A stretch of 64,000 nt of DNA. Source: Marchantia polymorpha subsp. ruderalis. Taxonomy: Eukaryota > Streptophyta > Marchantiopsida > Marchantiales > Marchantiaceae. Positions 42,525 through 52,903 of the stretch are shown here, piece after piece. How positions within the stretch are numbered: the stretch's first letter is position 1; each line of letters begins with the position of its first letter. A program made the position numbers and the translations under genes. Location of the stretch: the NCBI GenBank assembly GCA_037833965.1, contig AP031359.1, positions 864,001-928,000 on the forward strand, read 5' to 3'. The notes under the pieces were generated by a model that ran no database searches, was not told where the DNA came from, and worked only from the letters and a program-made list of their open reading frames with translations.

Positions 42525-42860
42525 AGCCGTGAGCTATCACGTGCGTCATCATGGCTCAACAGCGCTTATTTATTTCCCTTGTTCATGAAGTAAGATCTAT
42601 CACTCGCACGGCCAAGTGATGTTTAAATCTTGAATGAACAAGGCTTTAACTTGAATCTCTAAACTCCCAAACTAATGCACGCTGTCTTGCCCTACATCAA
42701 GGGTTGTGCACCAAAGTTAAAGAAAACTCTAGCATGGACATACACATGTCTTGTAGAACTCACCAAGCAAAACAAACCACTTTGGTTGTCTACCAAATAC
42801 ACATCAGGGACAATCTTCTCATGATCAATGGTTGGTCGAGCCGGTAATAACTCCATCCTT
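42525..42860 (-). pseudogene. Element D aspartic protease (active site lost)
   Basis: Reads ARPTIDHEKIVPDVYLVDNQ, STRHVYVHARVFFNFGAQPL, a stop, then GKTACISLGV. The layout is that of a retroviral-type protease start, where A-R-V-F-F-D-S-G-A-Q-P would be expected. Here the D-S-G triad reads N-F-G (around 42707-42724), two changes each explicable by C-to-T or G-to-A transitions. It joins gag upstream and methyltransferase downstream in one orientation. Confidence 0.6.
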
Positions 42861-42979
42861 GCCGCTGCCGCTTGCTAAGTCACCTCATCCTCTAGTGCAG
42901 GCGTTAAGGGTTGCTCTCCAACAGTATCCTTGGATATCTTAGCACTTGCAGCTATGACATTCCCACATTCACAAAAGGT

Positions 42980-44811
42980 GGCTGCTACACAAAGTACACG
43001 AAACAAATCAATCCTAGAGGTCATCAACTATGTGGCTGAAAATAATGAAGATCTCATCACCAAAGTAGCCATCCGTGTCCACAACATGTGATGTAGATGC
43101 CTTAGTCCTCACTACATGATCACTAGGTGGTGTAGGAAACATGGAAGCAATCCTCCTCACCTCTACCAACAAAAATGCTAGGAAATGTCTAGCTTGCCTC
43201 CCACCCGCACCCCTCTTAGGGTCCAACTCCACGGTCGCACCGCGTGGCTCTAAAGCACAAGTAGCACTTCTCGTCACTGCAATCGATGTCTCAACCTCAA
43301 TGCTCTAACTACTTAATTCAAGCAGCCATAGCGGCCCTTGTGGTAGGAGTAGCACCCACTACGGGCCGTCTAGTGATACTTGCACCAGAACCTCTACCAT
43401 CTCGGCCTCGTGGAGCACCTTTGTTAGGACCTCTACCCCTAGATCTTAACTCTAGATGAAGGTCAAAACATAGCTCTAGAGGATGACTCGCTCGACCACA
43501 ATGGCCAACATAGATATTTGATCTCATATCTATGTTGGCTGAGATTTAATCTGTGAACCTCGTCCCCCGTCCTCTTAAGAACAATCTTTCCTCATATGAA
43601 TATTTCCACATGTCCAACATGTTGGTCCTTGCGACTGACCACAAAATGAAGGCAATGGTGCCCGCACACTTGTCTCTTTGTGACTTGACTAATGTCATGT
43701 CTGAACTCCACGACTCCCACCACTACCATCACTAGTGAAACGAGACTATGCACCATACTGCTAGACACGAGAAGTAGTGAGCATGTCCTTACTAAATCAA
43801 GACGTTATCACCCTCTCCTCCATTGTGTTAAGCTCAATTTTCTCGGACAAAGTGAACACACGGGCTAATGTGAATGAGACATTGTTCATGAGGATAGCAT
43901 CACATACCCTCCTTCGCAAATCTTTGTCTAGATACCGGTACCAATACTGGATAGCATGCGTCTCAGTCGACCATTAGTATCTGAGATCAAACGTCGCATA
44001 CGAGTGTATGCATCTCAAAGACTCCCATTAGTCTTCCGTTCATACTCTTGAAGACTCCTCAATTTCTTAGTCTTCACCTCTTGGTAGTTCTTCCTCAACC
44101 TCTTGAAGAACTCCGCGATTGTGCTAAATGGAGGCACGCCAATAGCAACTCCATCCAAGCTGCCAATGGCGGTGCTATTGATATCACTGCTAGTGTCTCC
44201 ACTAGCCGCACCACCGGTACGTTCGCTAGTATTGCTCTTGATACCTCCAACAGTTGCTTCACTACAACCGCTTCTAGTATCTTCACCAACCGCTCAACCA
44301 GCACTCCATTGGTAAATGGAGTGCTGGTACCGCTCCTAGTTTCTTCACTAGTGCTGCTACTCGCACCTCCATTGGTAACAACATCACTGGCACCTCCACT
44401 TGTATCAATACCACCTTGGGTAAAGGACATGTAGTTTGGATACCAATGACGTTTTAATGCGTCAATTTCCACATCATATTTTCTAGCAAACTTATGGTAG
44501 TCATCCATGGGAGATACCTCTAAATGCTGAAACAACCCCTTTCAAGCAAAGAAGAGTGTGAACAACATGAGATTACGCAAAAGTTGCATATCACACCACG
44601 TATCAAACTCCTGAATACAGTCGTCCAATTCAATGATGCCGACTGCACCACAGTACCGTCGTGGATCCTTCATGGCTTTGTGCATTCCGTCCATGTCCCA
44701 AATCAACGAGATTGTGACACTTGACGATGTCAGCACAAAAGATTCGGTGTCCGTAATACTCTGGTCCTCCGCACTAACTGATGAGATGGGTAAAGATAGC
44801 CAATACCTCAA
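42980..44811 (-). pseudogene. Element D gag with zinc knuckles (broken)
   Basis: From the left of the protein: MDGMHKAMKDPRRYCGAVG, DTWCDMQLLRNLMLFT, DYHKFARKYDVEIDALKRHW; a Ser/Thr/Gly-rich linker; then GVPPFSTIAEFFKRLRKNY and YWYRYLDKDLRRRVCDAI with ARVFTLSEKIEL, a typical retroelement capsid stretch. A first knuckle reads CWTCGNIHMRKDC (one residue short of CX2CX4HX4C) and a second, CGRASHPLELC, has lost its first Cys. Then VELDPKRGAGGRQARHFLAF leads to the protease. Frames change at least four times. Confidence 0.7.
44297..44328 (-). repeat. 14-bp perfect hairpin in element D gag linker
   Basis: Arms ACCAGCACTCCATT and AATGGAGTGCTGGT, loop GGTA. As at 33894, one arm seems to be an inverted copy of the adjacent coding sequence. 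Confidence 0.85.
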
Positions 44812-44840
44812 CCCACTCCGCGTAAATTCACTCTGATCCT

Positions 44841-47800
44841 TGACATGACCATCAAACTACTCCGTGATGACTAACTTATCAACTAGCAATACTGCCAAAT
44901 TCTCACCAAGTAGTCCAATCCGTACTTGAACATTTTGCCGCACTAAGCTAATCTAGCTCTACTAGCTATGGGGTATGGACAACCTACCCTGCCATCACCA
45001 CAAAAAGACTCTCACGGTCTACTGCTCATCACTCCAATCTCACCGTGAGAGAAACAAAGATAGATCCGGCCGGTGATCAAGTCCAGCCGCACTATCGACA
45101 GCACACAAGAGTAAAACTACTTTAGAAATCAGCGTTAACCTATACGCGGGCGCGCACCAGGAAGCAAGACTGAAGAGGATCCAAACACAAGCAAACAACT
45201 CGCAACAACTCTTCAATCTAAAGGAAATGCACACTGAACATCGCATTGCATAGCGATCCCAATTCGATCTCCATCGCCCTCAATCACCTTCTACCTCTAG
45301 TGTCTACAATGCCATCTCTTCCACCAAGTCAGAAAGGAAGTTTTTATGTTAAGTTGTCATCCTCCACTTCACACTGCAAATTGAAGCAAGGAATATAAAA
45401 ACCAGTCTATCTACCTAACTGTTCACCACATGAGAAGAAATAAAGAGAAAAATTATGTCCTCACTACTTTCAACAAATAGATTAAGCACTAAAAATCTTA
45501 ATATGTTTGTGATCACAACATATATATACAATTATAATATCTTTTCAATCAAAAAACTAGTGGATAAGAGCGGATATAAACTCTCAGTCCCTTCAGAACT
45601 AACTTGTTTAAATCTTCTAATCTCTTTGTTTACTCTTTCTTCTTTCTCTCTTTCTCTTTTTTTTCCTTCTTTTCCATTATCAGTTTTGCTAAGACTAAGG
45701 AGAAACTTCTCAAGTTCAAGAATTTTTTCAGACATAGAGTCTTGAACACATTGAACATCCCTCCGATGATCTACAACATCCTTGGAAAGATCTAGGAGCG
45801 TGTAGATAAGGCATTTTTCTTTTCACAACTCAAAACCTAACTATGTACAAAGTTTGTTTTACATGGTATTTGTAAACAAAATCACTGAATGGGGAACTGA
45901 AAACAATTTAACTATATTACTATTAGACAGTTTTAATAGTTTTACAGAGCTATACAATAGCAAGTTCACTTTAACTAGTAAATTTGGAACGTCCCTAACT
46001 ATTTCTTGACTGTAAATGATGAGGTTGACACTCAGACAATCTTCACACTTCTGTAACTCATAAAGAGCACAATTCAGAAAAATTCCTACTGCAAACTACG
46101 ACTGTAACACTGATGCAATAAAACTAAAGAGAAATCAAAGACCTGCATAGGCCAACTTCTCCTCCTAATTCCACCACTTGATAGCATTCGAATTGGGTTC
46201 TCCGTCGCCATTTATGTTGCTATCCCCATGCCCTATAAACAAATTCTTGCATGGCCCGTTGCAATTTTTTGAACATGTAAGGAGCAAAAAAATATGATCT
46301 AGATGTGCTTCTCCACAAGAAATAAAGCTCTACTTCTAATTTTTGCTCACATACCCTGCAGCCATTGTAGATGATTCGAATAACAATTTTGGGGTGTCCA
46401 ACTCTCCGTCACTATATAAACCCAAAGCTTTGACACTACAGTAAAGTGTCAGTTTTGCAATAAGTAATAAACCCCCAAAACCCTCTGAACTCCTCTAGTA
46501 TAAAACCACGGTACTTGCTTCCCAATCATAACTCACTTCATGTACTAATTTCAGAGTGTAGATACTCTGCAACTTCTGGACCAATCCCATGGTATCATCA
46601 ATCTTTGCTCTTTCCCTTTGACAGCGCAATCGACATCAGAGCATGAAAACCTCAACAATTGAGTGTCAAAACACTGCCCTCAAAAATCTGTGGCATGGTG
46701 GTCTTCATCAGCGAGTCATGCAGAACATGTTAATCAGGCCGTCATTCTTCCGAGAATAATAAGGATGTTAAGCCGGCTTGGAAAAATGATTCGGAGAAAG
46801 GCTTTGTTTTCATAAAAGGCAAATGGATGTCTTTGTTAAAACCTTTGTAAACACTCAGTGGATCTTCTAGCTGTTTCAAGGAGCCGTCAATAATTCTCTA
46901 TACTCCACACAACTGTGAACAATTGCCGCAAACTGACATTCCAATGTTGGCTCTTGGGATGATAGTCTACGAACTTCATGTGCTCGACAATAGAGACGCA
47001 ACTGCTCCTAGAACCGATCCTACTCGATCCTTCAAGCCAATGGTGTGCATTCGCATCGCCAAAAAAACAATCAAGCAACTGAAGAAAGTGGGCCAATTGG
47101 TAAGAGCAGATTGCACTTTTCTGTCTTAAGATAACAAGTATAGTACAAAACTACCACTTGCTTGAGTTCCATCATATGAATCTAGTCCCTAATTAAGAAC
47201 CCTTGCAATAGATAGATAGCCCATCTTCATTGGCCAGCATTCCTTGAGGACTAGAGTTTTGTCCTCCAATTTCCCTGCTTGCTTCCAAAAGTTCCCTCTG
47301 TCGTCCACACTTTTTCACTCTCGGAGAATGTGGCTACTGCCCGCTGACTATTAGCTCGTCCTTTGAGACCCCACCTTGTCTACACACAAGGAAAATGCTT
47401 CCGATGGTGGCAAAGTTGTAATTGCGCTAACACGTGTGGGCCCGTATCTCTGGAAACAACATGACGACCTTTCACAGCATCATGGCCTTTCACCACGAGT
47501 CTGCTTATTGAGTCCCTTCCATCATAGTCACACTTGTTTTGAGTTGAACACCGACATTGATGACGTGCCACTATCCATCTCCATCAAATCCACCTACTCC
47601 TCACACCATTGGCCCTTCTCGGATGATACCAGTCTAATGCTTTACCTATAATATTACCAATATTTACAACCAAGCCATACCTTAGAGCTGACTTTGAGAA
47701 GTGCAATTTCCTTGACAACAAAGATTAGAGCCTAATCTTTAGTGTTAGAGACGAGAAATCAAAATTCTCCAATACCTATTTCTAGTAATATAGGTAATCC

Positions 47801-47945
47801 GCTCCATCTTGAACTCTAGTTTTGAGAAGACTTCCTCTGTGAGAAACCATGCATCTTCAAGCCACAAGCCCGATGCGCAACACGCGGTAGGCCTGAAATG
47901 AAACTGTGGTAGTAAAGATTTTGCCGAGACTATTGAATCACTCAT
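44841..47945. other. Unassigned AT-rich sequence upstream of element D
   Basis: No complete gene is found. Short suggestive frames: minus 46887-47096 (FFGDANAHHWLEGSSRIGS), minus 47745-47945 (PTACCASGLWLEDAWFLTEE), and plus 47376-47651. A C/T-rich tract lies at 45620-45680. The sequence is continuous with 50359 onward once the ORF-unit at 47946-50353 is removed. It may be element D 5' sequence or a decayed host gene or LINE; none of these can be shown. Confidence 0.35.
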
Positions 47946-50353
47946 TGTGGTAACCCACTTTTTGTTTTTCGTCGGAACTAAAACATTTTTGAATGGTAAG
48001 TACCGCGGTAGCAGCTGTAAATAGTAATCGGTACGCGAAACCAGAGTAAAAAGAGGATCGAGGACAGTCAAGGGGTTTTGGGCTTAGGCCACAGTGGAAT
48101 GTTTGGGACGGAGCGGGCGGTTCATGCTGCAAGACCCGCTTCGAGCACCTTCAGCGGTAGATCACTCATAACTTTCTTAATTCGTAACTCCTTGAGTTAC
48201 TTAGGGACTTGTTGGAAAGAACTCAACGCGTTGGTTCTAACGAGCCCAAGAACTTGTGAAACAGATGAGAAGTCACTAAGTTATGAGTGTCGGAAGTAAC
48301 TGATGAGGGGCCTTTGGCGGTAAAGCAACTTTGGCAGTACACCTTCGGGGCAAGGGACTTTGGCGAAAGAGTGCCTTCGGCGGTATGCCTTCGGCGAAAG
48401 AGTGAATTGCTCATAACTTTTTCAATACATAACGTCTTGACTTGGTTAGGGTCTCGTTGGAAAGAGCTTGACACGCTCGTTTTAACAAGCCTAAGAACGC
48501 TTGGAACGGATAATTGATCAATGAGTTATGAGAGTCGACGAAGTTACTGATAGGATCAAGCGCCTTCGGGGATACGCCTCCGGCGATGCGGGAGAGTGCC
48601 TTTGGCGGAAGACTGGATTCCTTATAACTTTCTCTATTCATTGATCAGGGTTTCGTTGGAAAGAACTCAACACACTCTTTCTAACGAGCCGAAGAACGCT
48701 TGGAACGGATAATAGGTCAATGAGTTATGAGTGTCGGAAGTTACTGATAGAGAGGGCCTTCGGGTCAAGCAACTTCGGGTCAACGGACTTCGGGTCAAGC
48801 GCCTTCGGGGCAAGGGCCTTCGGCGGTAGACGCCTTTGGCGCCACGTGGCAGAAGATTCCCGATGGCGGAAATTGGCGAGATTATGTCAAGTGTGGAAAG
48901 CAGAACGGCGGGGCGTGAAGTCACGCGTGGGAGGCAGAACGGCGGGGCGTGAAGTCGCACGTGAGAAGCAGGCCGTTACCCATAATCGCGGGAAGGGCAT
49001 TCAAGCAGCATGTGGGTCCCCCAGACCTCGGATTTTGGAGAAGGAATTTTGGCATGGGTTCAGAGATCTTGCGGGGCCCATATCTTTGCGATGGATGGTC
49101 GGATGGACCTGAAATTTGTTAAGGCCGTTGGTCTTAGCCCGCCACGCATGCCTTCAAATTTTCAGCCGCAGATCTTGGATCTTAAGCTGTTAAAGACGCT
49201 GGCGGCTCTGTACAGTAGGCTTTGGATTTAGATTAAGGATTAGGGTTAGATGTAGGTTGTAAGTTAGAGGGGAAGGCAGCCACCGACTCCTCAGGTGTAG
49301 GATCTGTTGCGGCTCGCACCATAGCAAGTAGAGTAGTGTTAGTTAGGACTTAGAAGGTATAAAGTAGTTCAAGGCGTCTTGCTTTGGGATTCTTCTAGTT
49401 TCGAAAGTGCAGATCAGGAACTCATTTTCTCTGCATGTTTGTGTCCTTAGTTCTATCGCCGCGCAAGAGGAGCTACAGCTTGACAAAGATACCGCATTTT
49501 GTAGATGAAGGCCTTCGGCCTAATGTTTAGAGCTAGTGTAATGGTTAGATACTTGAGCAGTTTGGATCTACACCTGCGGGTGATTGCTGAATGCTCAGAG
49601 CTAGTAACTGGTTAGATACTTGAACAGTTCCTCCCTACACCTTCGGGTGATTGTTCCTGATTGTACTCCTTCGGGATGTTTCCCCTGAATGCCAAAGTGA
49701 AGTTTTGTTACTTCGAGTAAGCCTTGGTTGTAATTCAGGTTACGCTGCAGAAGGCGCCCTCGGGGCAAACCTCTGTAGTATTTCTGGAAATGACAAGTGC
49801 CTGAGAATTCAAACTTGTCAATAGACTGTTATGGTGTGCCATTGGATCTTTTCTCAGTTGAGTCTCTCAGTTCATACCTGTATTCTCTGCGCGTTTTGTG
49901 AGTTGAGTGTGTTGTTCACCGCGTGTGAGTGACTTCGGTTTGACGAAGATACCGCATCCAAAGTAGGAAGTCCAACCCGGGTGCCCTACGCTAGCAGAAA
50001 CTAGTGGAAGGGTTGTAAAAGCCGGAGTTGGGAGTCACTACATGCAGAGCCTCTGAATGTACTCATGAGAAACTTTCCCCCTGAAAACTTAAGTAGAGGT
50101 CCTAACCGACCTCTGAGTTGTACTTTTCCAGTTTCAGGTGTGTGTTGAGTGAACTACGCTGCACTGTGCGTCCTCCGAGTGACCTCCGAGTTGAGCACTT
50201 GCAGTATTTCTGGGAGTGACAGTCGCCTGAGAATTCAATATCTTCAATAGTCTGTTAAACGTGACACTTTGTACTCTGTGTGTTGCCTCTGTCCTTGTGG
50301 GTTCGACCTTTTTGCTGCTATACTGCAGTTTTAGCCTTTGGTGGGTTATTACA
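47946..50353 (+). mobile_element. ORF-unit copy 11 (family 2), coding region deleted
   Basis: 2408 bp with perfect duplication CTCAT (47941-47945 and 50354-50358), start TGTGGTAACCCAC and end GGTTATTACA. It keeps the leader, with tandem leader modules and GCCTTCGGC motifs, and both 3' modules (about 49320-49850 and 49850-50353). The whole coding region is missing; 49000-49240 in its place has no match to the other copies seen here. It must have been mobilised, or recombined, without its own protein. Confidence 0.9.
48163..48750 (+). repeat. Tandem leader modules, 3-4 copies of about 190-230 bp
   Basis: Each has CTCATAACTTT, then CTTGTTGGAAAGAACTCAAC or a variant, TTCTAACGAGCCcAAGAAC, GGAACGGAT, and TGAGTTATGAGTGTCGGAAG. 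The GTTATGAG at the end is the inverse of CTCATAAC at the start. Spacers between the modules consist of GCCTTCGGC motifs. Other family 2 copies have one such module. Confidence 0.85.
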
Positions 50354-51312
50354 CTCATTCCCCACCACAAAAATTTGCAAAGGCAAGAAAAACTCCACAT
50401 AGTGCAGAAGAATGCAAACACACCAAACAAACAAGAATGTATAGTAACTAGGTCCTCACACAAAGAAATTGCAGATAGAGAAGAGGCGGCACCAAAAGCG
50501 GAGGAAATCAAATTTGAGTACTCTTGCTCAGGTTCTCAGGAAAAAATTCAAAAACTCTCCACGTTTTTAAGTTCTTTGAGTGAAAACAAATTGTGTTTAC
50601 CCCACTAGTTCAATACACAAACGTCACACAAAAATGGAGCTCAACTCACTAACTATAGAATCTAGGTCGACGCTTACGGGTACCATAGCCAACCCACTGA
50701 AGACTGCTCCCAACGCTACAAGCTCGACTTGAAGAACTGAACGTTCTTTGAGTCTCCCCGCCCCTATACTCTCTTCAACTCTAAACCCTAGGCCGACGTT
50801 AAAACTAACAAATACAAAGATAGATATTTGTTTTGATAGGCGTCTTCAGACAAATGAAGCAGTCATCAAAATTAGCAGATTTGTTTGCAACATTCCCTGA
50901 GAATTACCTTAAAAAGAAGCTTTCATTTTGCGGCAAACAAATTTGTTCCGTAACTCAAATAGTTGTATCCTTGCTCTACTCTAAACCGTCTAAACTCTTC
51001 TTGCGTTTGTTTTCCTTCTTTCACTGTTTCTCCACTGTAGCATAAAGCAAGGCCAAAAGCTTACAGCCGCACCTGAACACCTGATGTATTCTCTTTGAAT
51101 GCCACCTCCTACTCTCCTCACCACTTTATGACATCCTGCCGGAATGAATCTCTTCCAGATCAACCAATCTTGCAATCTACCTAACGTTTTTTTTCTTCCT
51201 TGCAATATTTGATTCTCTTGCTACAACCAAAATCACTTCCCTCATCCTCTCCCTCTGTTTCTCTCTCTTCTTGAAACTCTTGTTCTAGTAGAGAAGGAAC
51301 AGTAGTCGCTCA
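50354..51312. other. Unassigned sequence left of gypsy C
   Basis: Continues 44841-47945 across the ORF-unit insertion. No gene is recognised; the short plus frame 50833-51045 and the minus frame 50990-51205 have no domain I know. Its junction with gypsy C lies near 51313, just after the RT start of gypsy C. Confidence 0.4.
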
Positions 51313-51889
51313 CAAAAATGCCGCTGGCCTCCGATGGGAGCCATGCAAATACATCATCATATTCCATGAGGATATCCAAGTATTGTTTCCGTTCCTGATC
51401 AGATAGTTCCTTTCCTATGTAGAAGGTTCTCCCGGCTACTATCTTGACTGCCTCATAATCTTCCGATGCTACATGTTCTTTACCTGTTCGGTGGCCTCCG
51501 TTCCTACTGATTCCGGTAGTGCAGCCCAAGGGAGGTCGATTGTTTGTGATCCAAATGCCCCAGTTCGGACTGCACCGGAAGCAAACTGCTCTCTAATCCA
51601 TTCCGAAGATAGCTTGACACTCGATTCTCCCAACGATCGATCTTCTATCTTCCCACGTCCGGGGTCGATTTGGCAACTTCGATTCATCCAACTCCTGCTC
51701 CAGAACCGGGTTGACGAAGCCCAAATCCTCTTCTGATACCTCCCTGAACTCTTGTACCTGATAGGACTGTAACAAGTCTGAATTTCCTGATTCTGTCTAG
51801 TCTGAGGTGTATCCGTCCATCTCGCTAGTTTCCCCAAGATTGGGTTCCGTTTCCAAGAGAGAAGTACGGCCGGATCTCCAAAAGAGAAT
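51313..51889 (-). pseudogene. Gypsy C pol, region after protease and start of RT
   Basis: Frame resumes at the insertion point with FWRSGRTSLLETEPN, joining directly to NWAKKAF at 58079 when one AGAAT is removed. Then VLEQELDESKLPNRPRTWED and YDDVFAWLPSEASGI, the conserved entry into gypsy RT (compare AWKIEDMKGI in gypsy B). Homology stops there near 51313. Stops and frame changes occur near 51797, 51593 and 51530. Confidence 0.78.
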
Positions 51890-52903
51890 TGTAATAACCC
51901 ACCAAAGGCTAAAACTGCAATATAGTGGTAGATAGGTCAAACCTACAGGGACAGAGGCAACACACAGAGTACAAAGTGTCACATTTAACAGACTATTGAA
52001 GAGTTTGAATTCTCAGGCGACTGTCACTCCCAAAAATACTGCCAAGTGTTCACTCGGAGTTCACTCGGAGGTCGCACAGTGCAGCGTAGTTCACTCAACA
52101 CACACACACACACACACCTGAAACTATCGAAACACAACTAAGAGGTCGGTTAGGACCTCTACTTAAGATTTCAGGGGGAAAGTCTCTCGCGAGTACACTC
52201 AACGAATCTACGGCTAGTGACTCCCAACTCCAGCTTTTACAACCCTTCCACTAGTTTCTGCTAGCACAGGGAACCCGGATTGGACTTCCTACTTCGAATC
52301 GAAGTCACTCACACGTGGTGAACAACACACTCAACTCACATAATGCGCAGAGAACACAGGTCCGAACTAAAAGACTCAACTGAGAAACGATCCAGTAGCA
52401 CACCATAACAGTCTGTTGACGAGTTTGAATTCTCAGGCACTAGTCATTCCCAGAAATATTACAGGGGTTGCCCTAAAGTCACCTGCTGCAGCGTAACCTG
52501 AATTACAACCAAGGCTTACTTGAAATAACAAAACTTCACTTTGGCATTCATGGGAAAAATCCCGAAGGAGTACAATCAGGAACAATCACTCCAAAGTGTA
52601 AGGGGGAAATTGTTCAAATTGTTCAATTGTTCAACTAATAACTAGCTCTAAGCATCGGGAATCACCCGCAGGTGTAGATCCGAACTACTCAAGTCTCTAA
52701 CCAGTACACTAGCTCTGAATATTCGGCCGAAGGCCTTCAGCTACAAAATGCGGATCACCAAGTTGTAGCTCCTCTTGCGTGGTGACAGAACTAAGGACAC
52801 AAACACGCAGAGAAAATGAGTTCCTGATCTGCACTTCCAAACTGGAAAAATCCCAAGGCAAGACGCCTTGAACTACTTTATACCCTCTAAGCCCTAACTA
52901 ACA

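Larger units (their letters stand above)
39347..44840 (-). mobile_element. Element D: retroelement with gag, protease and cytosine methyltransferase
   Basis: Minus-strand order: gag (about 44811-42980), aspartic protease (about 42860-42530), ORF-unit copy 9 inserted (42524-41071), spacer domain, then C5 cytosine methyltransferase up to 39347, where ORF-unit copy 8 cuts it. No RT, RNase H, integrase or LTR for this element is visible in the window, so its class (gypsy or copia) is open. The upstream limit near 44840 is only the last readable gag sequence. Confidence 0.75.

Noticed and set aside
46887-47096. Possible LINE endonuclease (FFGDANAHHWLEGSS)
   Set aside because: Only one weak G-D-x-N-like match, no neighbouring RT, no poly(A) tail; cannot be supported.
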